Assembly: GCA_025612245.1 (NCBI GenBank)
Contig: JAAXKQ010000001.1
Span: 124,001 to 188,000, forward strand
Source of the DNA: Ignavibacteria bacterium
GTDB taxonomy: Bacteria > Bacteroidota > Ignavibacteria > Ignavibacteriales > SURF-24
Length of the DNA: 64,000 nucleotides
Direction of reading: 5' to 3'
The translations under genes and the position numbers were made by a program. Positions 1-8,644 of this stretch are shown here, piece after piece. Under the pieces are notes generated by a model. That model searched no databases, was not told the origin of the DNA, and worked only from the letters and a program-made list of their open reading frames with translations. Numbering within the stretch: the stretch's first letter is position 1; each line of letters opens with the position of its first letter.

Positions 1-1
1 A

Positions 2-139
2 ATCCTGGAAAATGATATTAAGGAACCTGGAAGGTATAGTATAACATTTGATGCAAGTAACCTGCCAAGCGGAATTTATATATATCATCTGAATGCTGGG
101 AGCTATTCTACAACAAGCAAGATGGTATTACTTAAGTAA
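2..139 (+). CDS. C-terminal end of a secreted protein with type IX secretion sorting tail (partial)
   Basis: An open frame runs in from the left edge and stops at 137-139. The 45 visible residues contain the pattern DASNLPSGIYIYHL followed by a short linker and end in SKMVLLK. This 'LPSGIYIYxL...KMxLLK' form is the classic type A sorting domain of the type IX (Por) secretion system, which directs cargo across the outer membrane and is then cut off. The passenger part lies outside the window, so its function cannot be told. It is the clearest lineage marker here, because this system is confined to Bacteroidota/Chlorobi relatives. Confidence 0.8.
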   Translation: MLENDIKEPGRYSITFDASNLPSGIYIYHLNAGSYSTTSKMVLLK

Positions 140-818
140 GAATGGATTATTAGTGTTAAATATCGACATTTATCGCCTCAGAATCCGGGAACTAAGGAAT
201 ACTGAGGTGAAAGCTGAAAATGAAAAAGTATCTGATCAGTAGACAGATAAAAATTACTTAGGGGAGACTCACTTGAATTTCCAAGTTCATTTGAGCTCTC
301 CTATAAGTTAATGGAGCTTTATATTTTTTAATGGACTGAATTTATTTTATCTCATAATATTGAGAAAATAGAAGTAATGTCGATTAAAAGTATATGTGGC
401 AGAGTATCGGTAGGTTCATAAGTGCATTATGAAATTTCTTTCGTATGTTGTTCAGGCGCAGAATCCCTGCATGTTCACCAGCCTATTTTACTTTCTATGC
501 TATTATCTTTGTGATTATTATCACATGTATTGCAATCATCTACTTTTGGCAAGTCATCTTTCAGTTTATTTTTCAATTGAGCAGAAAGGATTGAAGTGGA
601 ATTTTAAATTTTAATGAAATTAGTATATTTTACAAGGCGAGAAAAATGTCTTATGAATAAAGAGCATGGAGTAAGTGCATAAAATCAATGGAAAACAAGC
701 TTAGCATGACTAGGCAGTGTTTTCCTGCTTCCCAGAAATAAAGAATCCGATAATAATAAAGTTACTGATGAAAACAGAAATTAGAATTGATTCCAGTTCC
801 GATGCCATGAGGCATAGA
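140..818. other. AT-rich intergenic stretch without a convincing gene
   Basis: No frame here has a family pattern or a good ribosome binding site; a 61-codon frame at 429-614 has an aromatic-rich, unlikely composition. An imperfect hairpin lies at 263-301 (GGAGA and CTCA on the left arm pair with TGAG and TCTCC on the right, with a bulge and an internal loop) and could be a weak terminator for the secreted-protein gene. Otherwise I see nothing. Confidence 0.5.
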
Positions 819-1781
819 ATGAGCAAATATACTGTCATCAATAAAACTTTTTTGGCTGCAGCCATGGTGATTCTTATCGTAATTTTCTGCGGCTCAGCTA
901 CCGGAATTCAATTTCAAAAAAAGAATCTACAGTCTCCCGTCATCGCTTTCATCAGCGATACACAGGAGCCGATGAGTATCGAAAAGCTGTGGCTCAAAAG
1001 TGACAACAACGAACTGGCAACAAATGCCATTTTCTATGCCCTGAGAAAAGAACGGAATATCTCTGCAGTATTTCACCTTGGGGATATTACAGCAATCGGC
1101 TTTTGCCCGGGTGAATGGGATAATATTTCGGGCAAATTTTCGATGCTCAAAAAATCCGGCATTCCGGTTTATCCCACAATGGGTAACCACGAATACCTCC
1201 TCTGGCCTTCGGGCGGAAAGGAACAGTTCTTAAAGCATTTCCCGCAGGTAAAATCGTGGTGGTACGTTAAACAGGTGGGCGCAGTTGCCGTAATACTTCT
1301 TAATTCGAATTTCCCGGACCTCTCTTCACAGGAAATATCGGCACAGCAGAAGTGGTATTTGTCCCAGCTTAAGAACTTCGAGCAGAACGCGTCCATAAAG
1401 TATGTCATTGTAGGAACACATTATTCCCCGTATACGAACAGCAAGATAGTTGGGCCCTCTTACGACGTTCAGAAGTATTTTGTGCCGGCATTTCTGAAAA
1501 ACAGGAAATGCAAATTGTTCATCAGCGGGCACGCGCATACCTTTGAGCATTTTAAGAAGGGCGGAAAGGATTTTATTGTAACCGGGGGCGGGGGAGGACT
1601 CCTGCACCCGCTTCTTACCGGCAGGGAAGCACGCTATAAGGATCTGTATTCAAAACGAACCAGGACATTTAACTATGTCACGTGCGAGGAGAACGGGAAC
1701 TCGCTTCTTGTGAAGGTTAAGATGCTGAATAAGGATTACCGGAGTTTTAGCGAAGTTTATAATATCGGAATTGAAAGATAG
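819..1781 (+). CDS. Membrane-anchored calcineurin-like metallophosphoesterase
   Basis: The protein carries the five metal-binding blocks of calcineurin-like phosphoesterases in order: FISDTQ, HLGDITA, MGNHEYL, VGTHYS and SGHAHTFEH. The first block has Gln where many members have His. A hydrophobic stretch right after the start (FLAAAMVILIVIFC) marks a signal peptide or N-terminal anchor, so the enzyme should act outside the cytoplasm. I chose ATG 819 because GAGG lies 6 bases upstream and the signal segment then sits at the N-terminus; GTG 717, ATG 768 and ATG 807 are in-frame alternatives. It stands alone, and a convergent terminator separates it from nagB. The substrate is unknown. Confidence 0.8.
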   Translation: MSKYTVINKTFLAAAMVILIVIFCGSATGIQFQKKNLQSPVIAFISDTQEPMSIEKLWLKSDNNELATNAIFYALRKERNISAVFHLGDITAIGFCPGEWDNISGKFSMLKKSGIPVYPTMGNHEYLLWPSGGKEQFLKHFPQVKSWWYVKQVGAVAVILLNSNFPDLSSQEISAQQKWYLSQLKNFEQNASIKYVIVGTHYSPYTNSKIVGPSYDVQKYFVPAFLKNRKCKLFISGHAHTFEHFKKGGKDFIVTGGGGGLLHPLLTGREARYKDLYSKRTRTFNYVTCEENGNSLLVKVKMLNKDYRSFSEVYNIGIER

Positions 1782-1802
1782 AGATTTTAGGGGCGGAAAA
1801 GA

Positions 1803-1826
1803 AAAGCCCGCTTGAGGGCGGGCTTT
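1803..1826. terminator. Convergent bidirectional terminator between the phosphoesterase gene and nagB
   Basis: A perfect 9-bp stem, AAAGCCCGC against GCGGGCTTT, with a 6-base loop. It lies between two converging genes, and the A/T ends of the stem give U-tracts on both strands. Confidence 0.8.
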
Positions 1827-1854
1827 CAATAACAACTTTGAACCTTGAACTGTT

Positions 1855-2667
1855 TTAGTCAAGCAATGAATCCGGGTTCAGATGCGCGGCTTCAATGTCC
1901 TTGAAATAGTTTACCGTTCCTACTTTAAGTTCTGCCGTTGAAGCGTCGTCGCATACTATCATCCCTTTCGGATGAACCTGAAGGGCGCTTACAGTCCACA
2001 TGTGATTAACACCTTCTTCAACCACCTTTGCCAGGGCTCTTGCCTTGTTGTGGCCGTTGATGATTATCATCACCTCGTGGGCGTCCAGCACTGTCTTTAC
2101 ACCAACCGTAAGAGCCGTCTTGGGCACTTTGTTGATGTCGTTGTCAAAGAACCTTGAATTGGCAATCATTGTGTCCATTGTAAGAGTCTTTATACGTGTA
2201 AGCGATCCGAGTGAAGAGCCCGGCTCGTTAAACGCAATGTGACCGTCAGGGCCAATACCGCCTACAAAAAGGTTAATGCCGCCATATGACTTAATTTTCT
2301 TTTCGTAATTTTCACATTCCTGCTCCAGATCCTCAGCGTTTCCATTCAGAATGTTCACATTTTCTTTCTTTACATCGATGTGCTTGAAAAAATTATTCCA
2401 CATAAACGAATGATAGCTTTCGGGATGGTCTTCCGGAATTCCGACGTACTCATCCATGTTGAAAGTTACCACATTCTTGAAAGATACAACCCCTTTTTTG
2501 TAAAGCGAGATTAACTCCTTGTACATGCCTAAGGGTGATGAGCCTGTAGGAAGGCCAAGTACAAAAGGTCTGTCTTCAGTAGGCTTAAAATCTTTAATAG
2601 TTTTGGATACATAATTAGCAGCCCATTGCGATACCTTATCATAATCCGGCTGAATAATGAGTCTCAT
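1855..2667 (-). CDS. nagB: Glucosamine-6-phosphate deaminase
   Basis: Converts glucosamine-6-phosphate to fructose-6-phosphate plus ammonia, feeding amino sugars into glycolysis. The 270-residue protein aligns nearly end to end with the Escherichia coli enzyme. The catalytic residues Asp72 (in FNMDEYVG), Asp141, His143 and Glu148 (in [11 protein letters not shown]) are present at the same positions. The known allosteric N-acetylglucosamine-6-phosphate site also looks intact (Ser151, Ser152, Arg158, Lys160, Tyr254), so activation by the NagA substrate is likely. The start has GGGAG 5 bases upstream. It lies 92 bp downstream of rqcH; nagA is elsewhere in the window, at 7394. Confidence 0.96.
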   Translation of the reverse strand: MRLIIQPDYDKVSQWAANYVSKTIKDFKPTEDRPFVLGLPTGSSPLGMYKELISLYKKGVVSFKNVVTFNMDEYVGIPEDHPESYHSFMWNNFFKHIDVKKENVNILNGNAEDLEQECENYEKKIKSYGGINLFVGGIGPDGHIAFNEPGSSLGSLTRIKTLTMDTMIANSRFFDNDINKVPKTALTVGVKTVLDAHEVMIIINGHNKARALAKVVEEGVNHMWTVSALQVHPKGMIVCDDASTAELKVGTVNYFKDIEAAHLNPDSLLD

Positions 2668-2759
2668 GTTTACTCCCGCTTAAAATAATTGATGCACTAA
2701 ATTACTTAAGTTGAAAAAAAATATAAAGCAAAAAAAATCTTAATATTTAATCTTTTCTT

Positions 2760-4394
2760 TCATGCAGTCACAAATTCACAGTCGGAAGGGACCTCAGGCG
2801 GAACCAGAAGCACGTCTTCTTTCAAAAGGGCTACTTTACCGGGTTCCATGCCTTTCCTTTTTGTAACATATTTTTTCAGCGTGTAGGATACCGGTGCAAG
2901 CTTCGAGGTCTTTGCCTTGCTGTGAAACGCCGCCAGAGAGGCGGCTTTTTTTAGTACTGGCTTTGGTATTGCCTCTTTAGAGCTTTCCACCCTCAGAACC
3001 ACGTGGGAGCCCGGTACCCCGCGGGCGTGAAACCAGTAGTCGTTCTGCTTTGCAAACTTTACGGTCAGTAAATCGTTATTTGCACTGTCTTTACCAACAT
3101 AGACGTGGTACTTGTTTTCAATGATATAATGCTTAAATTTAATGCCTTCATCCGGCCTGGTGCCGCCGGACTGGTCCTCCTTTATATTAAGGTCCTTCAT
3201 AATTTTTCTATACTCACTTATTTCTTTTGCGTTTTCAAATGTTTTTTTGTTTTCAATTAAAGCCGAATAATGCTTCTCAAGATTCCCGAAGAGTTCCCTT
3301 AAGGAAATCCTCAGCTGTTTTTCATCCCTGGCTTTTTCAAAATACCTCTCAGCGTTACCCCTGGGATCCTTTGTCTCGTCCAGTTTTATCGAAATCGTAT
3401 TGCCGCCTTCATAAAAGTCGTCTATTTCAACACTTTTCATCCCTTTATGGAGGATGTGCATGTTGGAAAAAAGAAGGTTGCCGTATTTCCTGTATAACTC
3501 CTCTTTTGAGGGCAGGTCGACTTTTGCCCTGATCTCGTTTAATTTGTTTGCCGTCCTGGCTATCTGGTGTTCAAGATATCTGGAGATGACGCCTTTCAGG
3601 TCCTGCTGCTTTCCGATCTGGTACTTTCTGGCAAGAAAGTTATCTATTGCTTCAATGTATGAGGCAAAAATTATTTTATCGGACTGGTCAAAAATCCGGA
3701 AGCTTTCGGGCGCCAGAACAACTCTCCCTAAAGAAGGGGAGAAGAAGACTGCAACGTCACCCGTTTCAACCTCGCTAATTGCCTCGTCCAGGCATCTCCT
3801 GAACTCCTCCAGGCTTCCGGTTTTCATCCTAAAGGAAGCCTCGGAAATAATTTCCTTTCCAACAGAAGGGAAAATGTGCTTAACCTGGCTTATGAAGTTA
3901 ACCGGGTCGGTAACTGCCTCCGTGTCCGGTCTGTGGAAATAGGGGGAGAACATCTTCTTATCTGTCACTTCCTCAAGGAAATTTTCCTTCTGGAGATCTT
4001 CCATCTTCTTGAAAGACTCAATTTCAGGTGTCTCGTCGATAAGTATAATGTTCGTATTTTTTCCTCTAATGGCAAAATAAAGCCTCATTTTGTCGAAATT
4101 AAGCCTGATTATCCTGTCGTCGGTTGCAATTTCAACCGACTGAAGTATTGCCGTCAGATAGCTGTTAAAGAAATCCACCGTATTTTTCTTTGCCCGGTGG
4201 TACTCATTCCTGAGGTGTATATAGGGTTCATTCTGTGAGGCGGAAACAATCAGGTAGCATTCTTCACCATCTTTCCTGAATCCCAGTATCAGCCTGTCTT
4301 TTTCCTGCGAGAAAGATTCAAAGAGCTCCCAGCCGCTTATTGCCCGGTTTAATTCAATTACCAGCCTGTTCAGATAAAAATAATTCTTGTACAT
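2760..4394 (-). CDS. rqcH: RqcH/NFACT-family ribosome quality-control protein
   Basis: This family binds the 50S subunit with a stalled nascent chain and, with tRNA-Ala, adds a C-terminal alanine tail that marks the chain for degradation. The 544-residue protein has the NFACT-N region with the Asp93-Arg94 pair (in ATDDRIIRL) that matters for activity in the family, a coiled middle part (about 260-420), and a C-terminal NFACT-R domain (about 425-530) with DYWFHARGVPGSHVVLR, the family's most conserved block. Older annotation calls such proteins fibronectin-binding protein A. It starts a minus-strand pair with nagB and is divergent from the transporter gene at 4613. Confidence 0.9.
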   Translation of the reverse strand: MYKNYFYLNRLVIELNRAISGWELFESFSQEKDRLILGFRKDGEECYLIVSASQNEPYIHLRNEYHRAKKNTVDFFNSYLTAILQSVEIATDDRIIRLNFDKMRLYFAIRGKNTNIILIDETPEIESFKKMEDLQKENFLEEVTDKKMFSPYFHRPDTEAVTDPVNFISQVKHIFPSVGKEIISEASFRMKTGSLEEFRRCLDEAISEVETGDVAVFFSPSLGRVVLAPESFRIFDQSDKIIFASYIEAIDNFLARKYQIGKQQDLKGVISRYLEHQIARTANKLNEIRAKVDLPSKEELYRKYGNLLFSNMHILHKGMKSVEIDDFYEGGNTISIKLDETKDPRGNAERYFEKARDEKQLRISLRELFGNLEKHYSALIENKKTFENAKEISEYRKIMKDLNIKEDQSGGTRPDEGIKFKHYIIENKYHVYVGKDSANNDLLTVKFAKQNDYWFHARGVPGSHVVLRVESSKEAIPKPVLKKAASLAAFHSKAKTSKLAPVSYTLKKYVTKRKGMEPGKVALLKEDVLLVPPEVPSDCEFVTA

Positions 4395-4600
4395 ACTTTC
4401 TTAATTTATTTACTTCATTATACTATTTAGCCCATAATGATGCAAATAGTAAGTAAAATACTTCAAAACCCGTGTTTTCTTGTGATTCATTTTTTCATTT
4501 GATATATTTGCACGTTACCTGCCTGTTTCCTCAGACCGTAACAGCTATATAAGTTTTAAGAACGGATAATTTCAAAAGGACTTATACATAAATTAACCAA

Positions 4601-4607
4601 AGAGGAG
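4601..4607 (+). promoter_or_regulatory. Strong ribosome binding site fixing a TTG start
   Basis: AGAGGAG lies 5 bases before TTG 4613 and no better start exists nearby. This supports TTG as the real start of the transporter and shows that TTG starts are used in this genome. Confidence 0.7.
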
Positions 4608-4612
4608 CCGCC

Positions 4613-5878
4613 TTGAGTATCTCTGAAAATATTAAGACAATAAAGTCCGGGTTTTTGCCTTCTTTCTGGGTAGCCAATATCATGGAACTCTTCGAGAGGA
4701 TTGCTTACTATGGGCAGACAGCCATTCTGAGCATATTTCTGCGCGATCACCTGAAGTTCAGTGAAATTGATACGGGCAGGCTTGCTTCAATTTTTAACGG
4801 CTTAATTTACTTCCTCCCGATATTTGCCGGTGCGCTTGCCGACAAGTTCGGTTTCAAGAAAGCTTTTTCTTTTGCTTTCCTGGTGCTCTCGATCGGCTAT
4901 TTCATGATAGGGGCGACGGGTATGGCGGCTTTTTCGTCCTTGTTCCCGCGCCAGGAACTGTTCCTTTTGCTGACAATAATACTGGTTTTTACGGCAATCG
5001 GCGGGTCCTTTATAAAGCCGAGTGTGCTTGGTACGGTGGCTTTAACCTCTTCTCCCCAGACGAAATCCATCGGCTACGCACTTTATTACACGCTTGTTAA
5101 CATCGGGGGAGCCGTTGGTCCTTTTCTTGCGTTCCTGGTGCGCGATTTTGTAGGCATCCAGTTCGTTTATGTGGTTTCTGCCCTCAGCTGCGCTTTAATG
5201 CTAATAAGTACAATTGTATTCTATAAAGAGCCGCCATCGGCAAAAGAGAGCAATGTAAGTCTTAAGGTTGTTGTAAAAAATCTGTTCCTGGTGCTGAAAA
5301 ACTTCAGGTTTATCGTATTTTTGCTCATATTTTCGCTTTACTGGCTGATGTACTGGCAGATTTACATAATTATTCCTTTTTACATTACGGATTTTATTTC
5401 AAAAGACGCCCCATTTGAAATCATCACATCGGTGGGTGCATGGGGAATTATTTTCCTGCAGCTTATTGTAAACTGGCTTACGAAGAGGATGCCTCCCATT
5501 ACGGCCATTATTACGGGCTTCGGCATAGCAGCAGTCTGCTGGCTGATAATAATGCTGAACCCGAGCATTCCGGTTATTATTGCAGGTTTAATTGTATTTT
5601 CCATCGGTGAAATGACTCAAGCCCCCAGGTATTACGAATATATCGCCGATCTGGCTCCTAAAGGGCAGGCGGCTTTGTTTCAGGGGTATGCGTTTCTGCC
5701 TATTGCAATAGGCTGGTTTTTTGGCGGCAACATTGGAGGATGGCTTTATAAAGCGTTTGCAAAAGATACAAATTCCCCGCAGACCATTTTCCTGGTGCTC
5801 TTTGGAATAGGTGTTGCTGCCGCGGTGTTGATGTTTATTTATAATTCAGTCATAAAATCCAGGACAAAAACGGCTTAA
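4613..5878 (+). CDS. POT/PTR-type peptide transporter of the major facilitator superfamily
   Basis: A 421-residue integral membrane protein with about 12 hydrophobic helices. Near the N-terminus, ELFERIAYYG (residues 25-34) matches the ExxERxxYYG signature on helix 1 of proton-coupled oligopeptide transporters, where the ExxER residues couple proton and substrate movement. It probably imports small peptides, perhaps other solutes, using the proton gradient. Bacterial POT members are usually a little longer, with two extra helices, so this is a compact or divergent member. The start is TTG with a strong ribosome binding site. It is a single gene. Confidence 0.8.
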   Translation: MSISENIKTIKSGFLPSFWVANIMELFERIAYYGQTAILSIFLRDHLKFSEIDTGRLASIFNGLIYFLPIFAGALADKFGFKKAFSFAFLVLSIGYFMIGATGMAAFSSLFPRQELFLLLTIILVFTAIGGSFIKPSVLGTVALTSSPQTKSIGYALYYTLVNIGGAVGPFLAFLVRDFVGIQFVYVVSALSCALMLISTIVFYKEPPSAKESNVSLKVVVKNLFLVLKNFRFIVFLLIFSLYWLMYWQIYIIIPFYITDFISKDAPFEIITSVGAWGIIFLQLIVNWLTKRMPPITAIITGFGIAAVCWLIIMLNPSIPVIIAGLIVFSIGEMTQAPRYYEYIADLAPKGQAALFQGYAFLPIAIGWFFGGNIGGWLYKAFAKDTNSPQTIFLVLFGIGVAAAVLMFIYNSVIKSRTKTA

Positions 5879-5951
5879 TTTTCACTTGAACTGCCCGTGT
5901 ACTGGATTCGTTATATTGTTAAAAACTTAAGCTTTTCATATTTTTATTGTA

Positions 5952-6710
5952 ATGAAAAATATTTTTGAAAATAGACTCGCAAAATGGATTCTTATTGGTC
6001 TTGGCAGCCTTTCCGTGCTGATCATCATTCTTAACCTGATTGTTATGCCCTGGTATGTTTCGGGACGGGAAGTTGTTATTCCAAAAGTTGTTGGCCTGAA
6101 TGAAAAACAGGCCGAAAGTTTGCTCTCAGATTCAGATCTTGAAACCGTTATAGGCGGAGAAAGATACAACGAAAAATACCCCAAGGGAACCGTTATTTTC
6201 CAGAAACCGGAGCCCGGCGCAACGGTCAAGGAAGGAAGAAGAGTTTTCCTTTTTGTCAGCAGCGGAATACCGCTGGTTAAAGTCCCTTCATTAAAAGGCA
6301 AGTACATCAGGGATGCAAGGCTTTCACTGGAAAGAGTGGGGCTCGATTTAGGTGATACCACAATGGTACAGTCGCAGTCTCCGAGGGGCGTCATAATAGA
6401 CCAACAGTACTATGAAGGCACTGAGGTTCAGAAAGGCTCAAAAATTAATATTACACTGAGCGCCGGACAGCGTACGGGAGTGCAGGTCCCCGACCTGCTT
6501 GGCAAGTCCCTGACCGAAGCTGAAGACATATTGCAAGAAGCCAAACTTACACCGGGTAAAATTAACTATCAGCCTTCTTTCTCGCTGCTGCCTAATACGG
6601 TAATTGACCAGTACCCGAGCAAGGACAGCAACGTGCCGGAAGGTTCAACCGTGGATCTGTTTGTGACAAAGAACGTTTCGACCCCCGATGAAGTGGAAGG
6701 TGAAAAATGA
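5952..6710 (+). CDS. Membrane-anchored protein with three PASTA domains
   Basis: A short cytoplasmic N-terminus and one transmembrane helix (about residues 12-32, WILIGLGSLSVLIIILNLIV) are followed by three PASTA repeats (about 38-105, 107-172 and 174-243), each with the 'VPxLxGxxxxxAxxxLxxxGL' pattern. PASTA domains bind cell-wall fragments or act as spacers, so the protein faces the periplasm. There is no kinase or penicillin-binding domain, so this is not PknB or a PBP. Its stop overlaps the rpe start (ATGA), a pairing I recall from relatives. The role is unknown. Confidence 0.85.
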   Translation: MKNIFENRLAKWILIGLGSLSVLIIILNLIVMPWYVSGREVVIPKVVGLNEKQAESLLSDSDLETVIGGERYNEKYPKGTVIFQKPEPGATVKEGRRVFLFVSSGIPLVKVPSLKGKYIRDARLSLERVGLDLGDTTMVQSQSPRGVIIDQQYYEGTEVQKGSKINITLSAGQRTGVQVPDLLGKSLTEAEDILQEAKLTPGKINYQPSFSLLPNTVIDQYPSKDSNVPEGSTVDLFVTKNVSTPDEVEGEK

Positions 6711-7372
6711 AACTGATCTCTCCGTCAATTCTTAATGCCGATTTTGCACGCCTTTCAGACGAGATCATCTCGGCTGAAAAGGGCGGGGCCGATTGGGTGC
6801 ATTGCGACATAATGGACGGGCATTTCGTGCCGAATATTTCCTTCGGGCCATTTATCGTAAAGACGGCAAAAAAGATCACAAAACTGCCACTGGATGTTCA
6901 CCTGATGATAGAAAATCCTGACCTTTACATCGAAGATTTCATAAAAAGCGGGGCCGGTATTCTTACGGTTCATCAGGAGGCGGTCGTGCACCTGAACCGT
7001 ACAATAATGCGCATAAAAGATCTGGGTGCTAAGGCTGGGGTGTCGCTAAATCCATCTACGCCGGTAGGCACATTGAGGGAAATTGCGGAATTTGTGGACT
7101 TGGTGCTCATCATGACCGTTAACCCGGGCTTTGGCGGGCAGCATTTTATTGAATCTTCCCTGAGAAAGATCAGGGAAACAGTGAAGCTTAGAGAGGAGAT
7201 GAAAGCCAGCTTCCTCATTGAGGTCGATGGCGGCATATCTTCTGAAAATATAAAGAGAGTATCGGATGCCGGCGCGGACGTGTTTGTGGTTGGCTCCGCG
7301 ATATTCAAAAGCGGTGATATTCCGGCTAAGACAGCCGAACTTAAAAATATTGTAAATTCAAGTTATGTTTAA
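6707..7372 (+). CDS. rpe: Ribulose-phosphate 3-epimerase
   Basis: Interconverts ribulose-5-phosphate and xylulose-5-phosphate in the pentose phosphate pathway. At 221 residues it has the usual length and the family's blocks: SILNADFARL at the start, HCDIMDGHFVPN (metal His and catalytic Asp), DVHLMI, MTVNPGFGGQ, EVDGGI (second catalytic Asp) and the phosphate-binding VVGSAIF. It overlaps the PASTA gene by 4 bp and is followed 21 bp later by nagA, so the three probably form one transcript. Confidence 0.97.
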   Translation: MKLISPSILNADFARLSDEIISAEKGGADWVHCDIMDGHFVPNISFGPFIVKTAKKITKLPLDVHLMIENPDLYIEDFIKSGAGILTVHQEAVVHLNRTIMRIKDLGAKAGVSLNPSTPVGTLREIAEFVDLVLIMTVNPGFGGQHFIESSLRKIRETVKLREEMKASFLIEVDGGISSENIKRVSDAGADVFVVGSAIFKSGDIPAKTAELKNIVNSSYV

Positions 7373-7393
7373 TTTAATTATTGTGGTTTTAAA

Positions 7394-8572
7394 ATGAGCT
7401 TAGTATTAGTTGGCGGTAAAGTTGTTACTCCTTTCAGGATTATTGAGAAAGGCGCCGTTGTAATTGACGGCAATAAAATATATGAACTCGGCAAAATGAA
7501 TGACGTTCATATTCCAGATGACAGTGAAGTAATTGATATCAGCGGAAAAACCGTTTCACCGGGATTTGTTGACCTACTGGTTCACGGCGGCCTGGGACAC
7601 GGATTTACAGACGGCTCTTTTGAAGATTTCAGCATTATCAGCGATTATTTCCTGAGAAACGGTTCCACTACAATGATGGCTTCTTTATATGCAAAGCCTG
7701 AAGAGGAACTTCTGAATAACATCAGGAACCTGGCAGATTATATCTTCAGCCACCCTGAATCAAATATTAAAGGCATTCACATGGAAGGCCCTTACCTTAA
7801 TAAGGAATTCAAGGGCGCTATGAATGAAGAATACCTCTGGACCCCGACCGTGGAGTCGTGGAAAAAGATGTGGGGCGCTTCAAGGGGCTTAATAAAGCTT
7901 ATGACTATTGCTCCAGAGCTTCCAGGTGCAATTGACGTAATGAGGGCTGCGGCAAATGACGGCGTTGTGCTTTCAATAGGCCACTCAATGGCTAACTACA
8001 GCGAAATTGAGCTGGCAATTGACAACGGGGCTGCTCACGTTACTCACATGTTCAACGCAATGAAACAGCTTCATCACAGGCAGCCGGGCGTTGCTCTTGG
8101 AGCTCTTTTAAGGGATGAGCTGAAAATTGAGCTGATTGCAGATACCTACCACGTGCATCCGGCAGTGATGGAATTCCTGCTCAAGGTTAAAAAGGCCAGC
8201 GGCATAATACTTATTACAGATTCCATTAAGCCCGGCGGCATGCATGAGGGCGAGGAATTCGAGTTTGCAGACCAGAAAGTACGCATCAGCGGCGGAAAGG
8301 CCATGCTCGATAACGGCACAATTGCAGGAAGCAGCCTTACACTGAACAAGGCAGTTAAAAACATGATTCAGCACGCAGGAGCCAAGGTTACCGAGGCCAT
8401 AAGAATGGCATCGTTAAACGGCGCAAAGGTGCTTAACGTGGAAAACCAGAAAGGCATTCTTGCCGCGGGTAAAGATGCCGACCTTGTGGTTCTCAACGAC
8501 GACTATGAAGTTGAGATGACGATAATGCAGGGCAGAATAAGATACCAGAAAACTGAAGAAAAAGTAAAATAA
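7394..8572 (+). CDS. nagA: N-acetylglucosamine-6-phosphate deacetylase
   Basis: Removes acetate from N-acetylglucosamine-6-phosphate, giving the substrate of NagB. The 392-residue amidohydrolase-fold protein shows DLLVHGGLGHGF near the N-terminus, GIHMEGPYLN with the metal-binding Glu, SIGHSMANY and VTHMFNAM with metal or substrate His residues, and ITDSIKPGG with the catalytic Asp. A C-terminal beta-sandwich strand (GKDADLVVLN) is present. It is last in the PASTA-rpe-nagA unit and is closed by a strong terminator. nagB is not adjacent but lies about 5 kb away on the other strand. Confidence 0.96.
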   Translation: MSLVLVGGKVVTPFRIIEKGAVVIDGNKIYELGKMNDVHIPDDSEVIDISGKTVSPGFVDLLVHGGLGHGFTDGSFEDFSIISDYFLRNGSTTMMASLYAKPEEELLNNIRNLADYIFSHPESNIKGIHMEGPYLNKEFKGAMNEEYLWTPTVESWKKMWGASRGLIKLMTIAPELPGAIDVMRAAANDGVVLSIGHSMANYSEIELAIDNGAAHVTHMFNAMKQLHHRQPGVALGALLRDELKIELIADTYHVHPAVMEFLLKVKKASGIILITDSIKPGGMHEGEEFEFADQKVRISGGKAMLDNGTIAGSSLTLNKAVKNMIQHAGAKVTEAIRMASLNGAKVLNVENQKGILAAGKDADLVVLNDDYEVEMTIMQGRIRYQKTEEKVK

Positions 8573-8581
8573 AACATAAAT

Positions 8582-8614
8582 AAAAAAGAAGTGACCATGT
8601 GTCACTTCTTTTTT
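8582..8614 (+). terminator. Strong terminator after nagA
   Basis: A perfect 14-bp stem (GAAGTGAC core with A and T tracts) and a 5-base loop end in a run of T. Confidence 0.9.
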
Positions 8615-8644
8615 AATCTTTTCATTTAGAGAGCGTGAAAAAGT

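Noticed and set aside
429-614. A 61-codon plus-strand frame in the first intergenic region
   Set aside because: No ribosome binding site, aromatic-rich random-looking composition and no family pattern; it is open by chance in AT-rich DNA.
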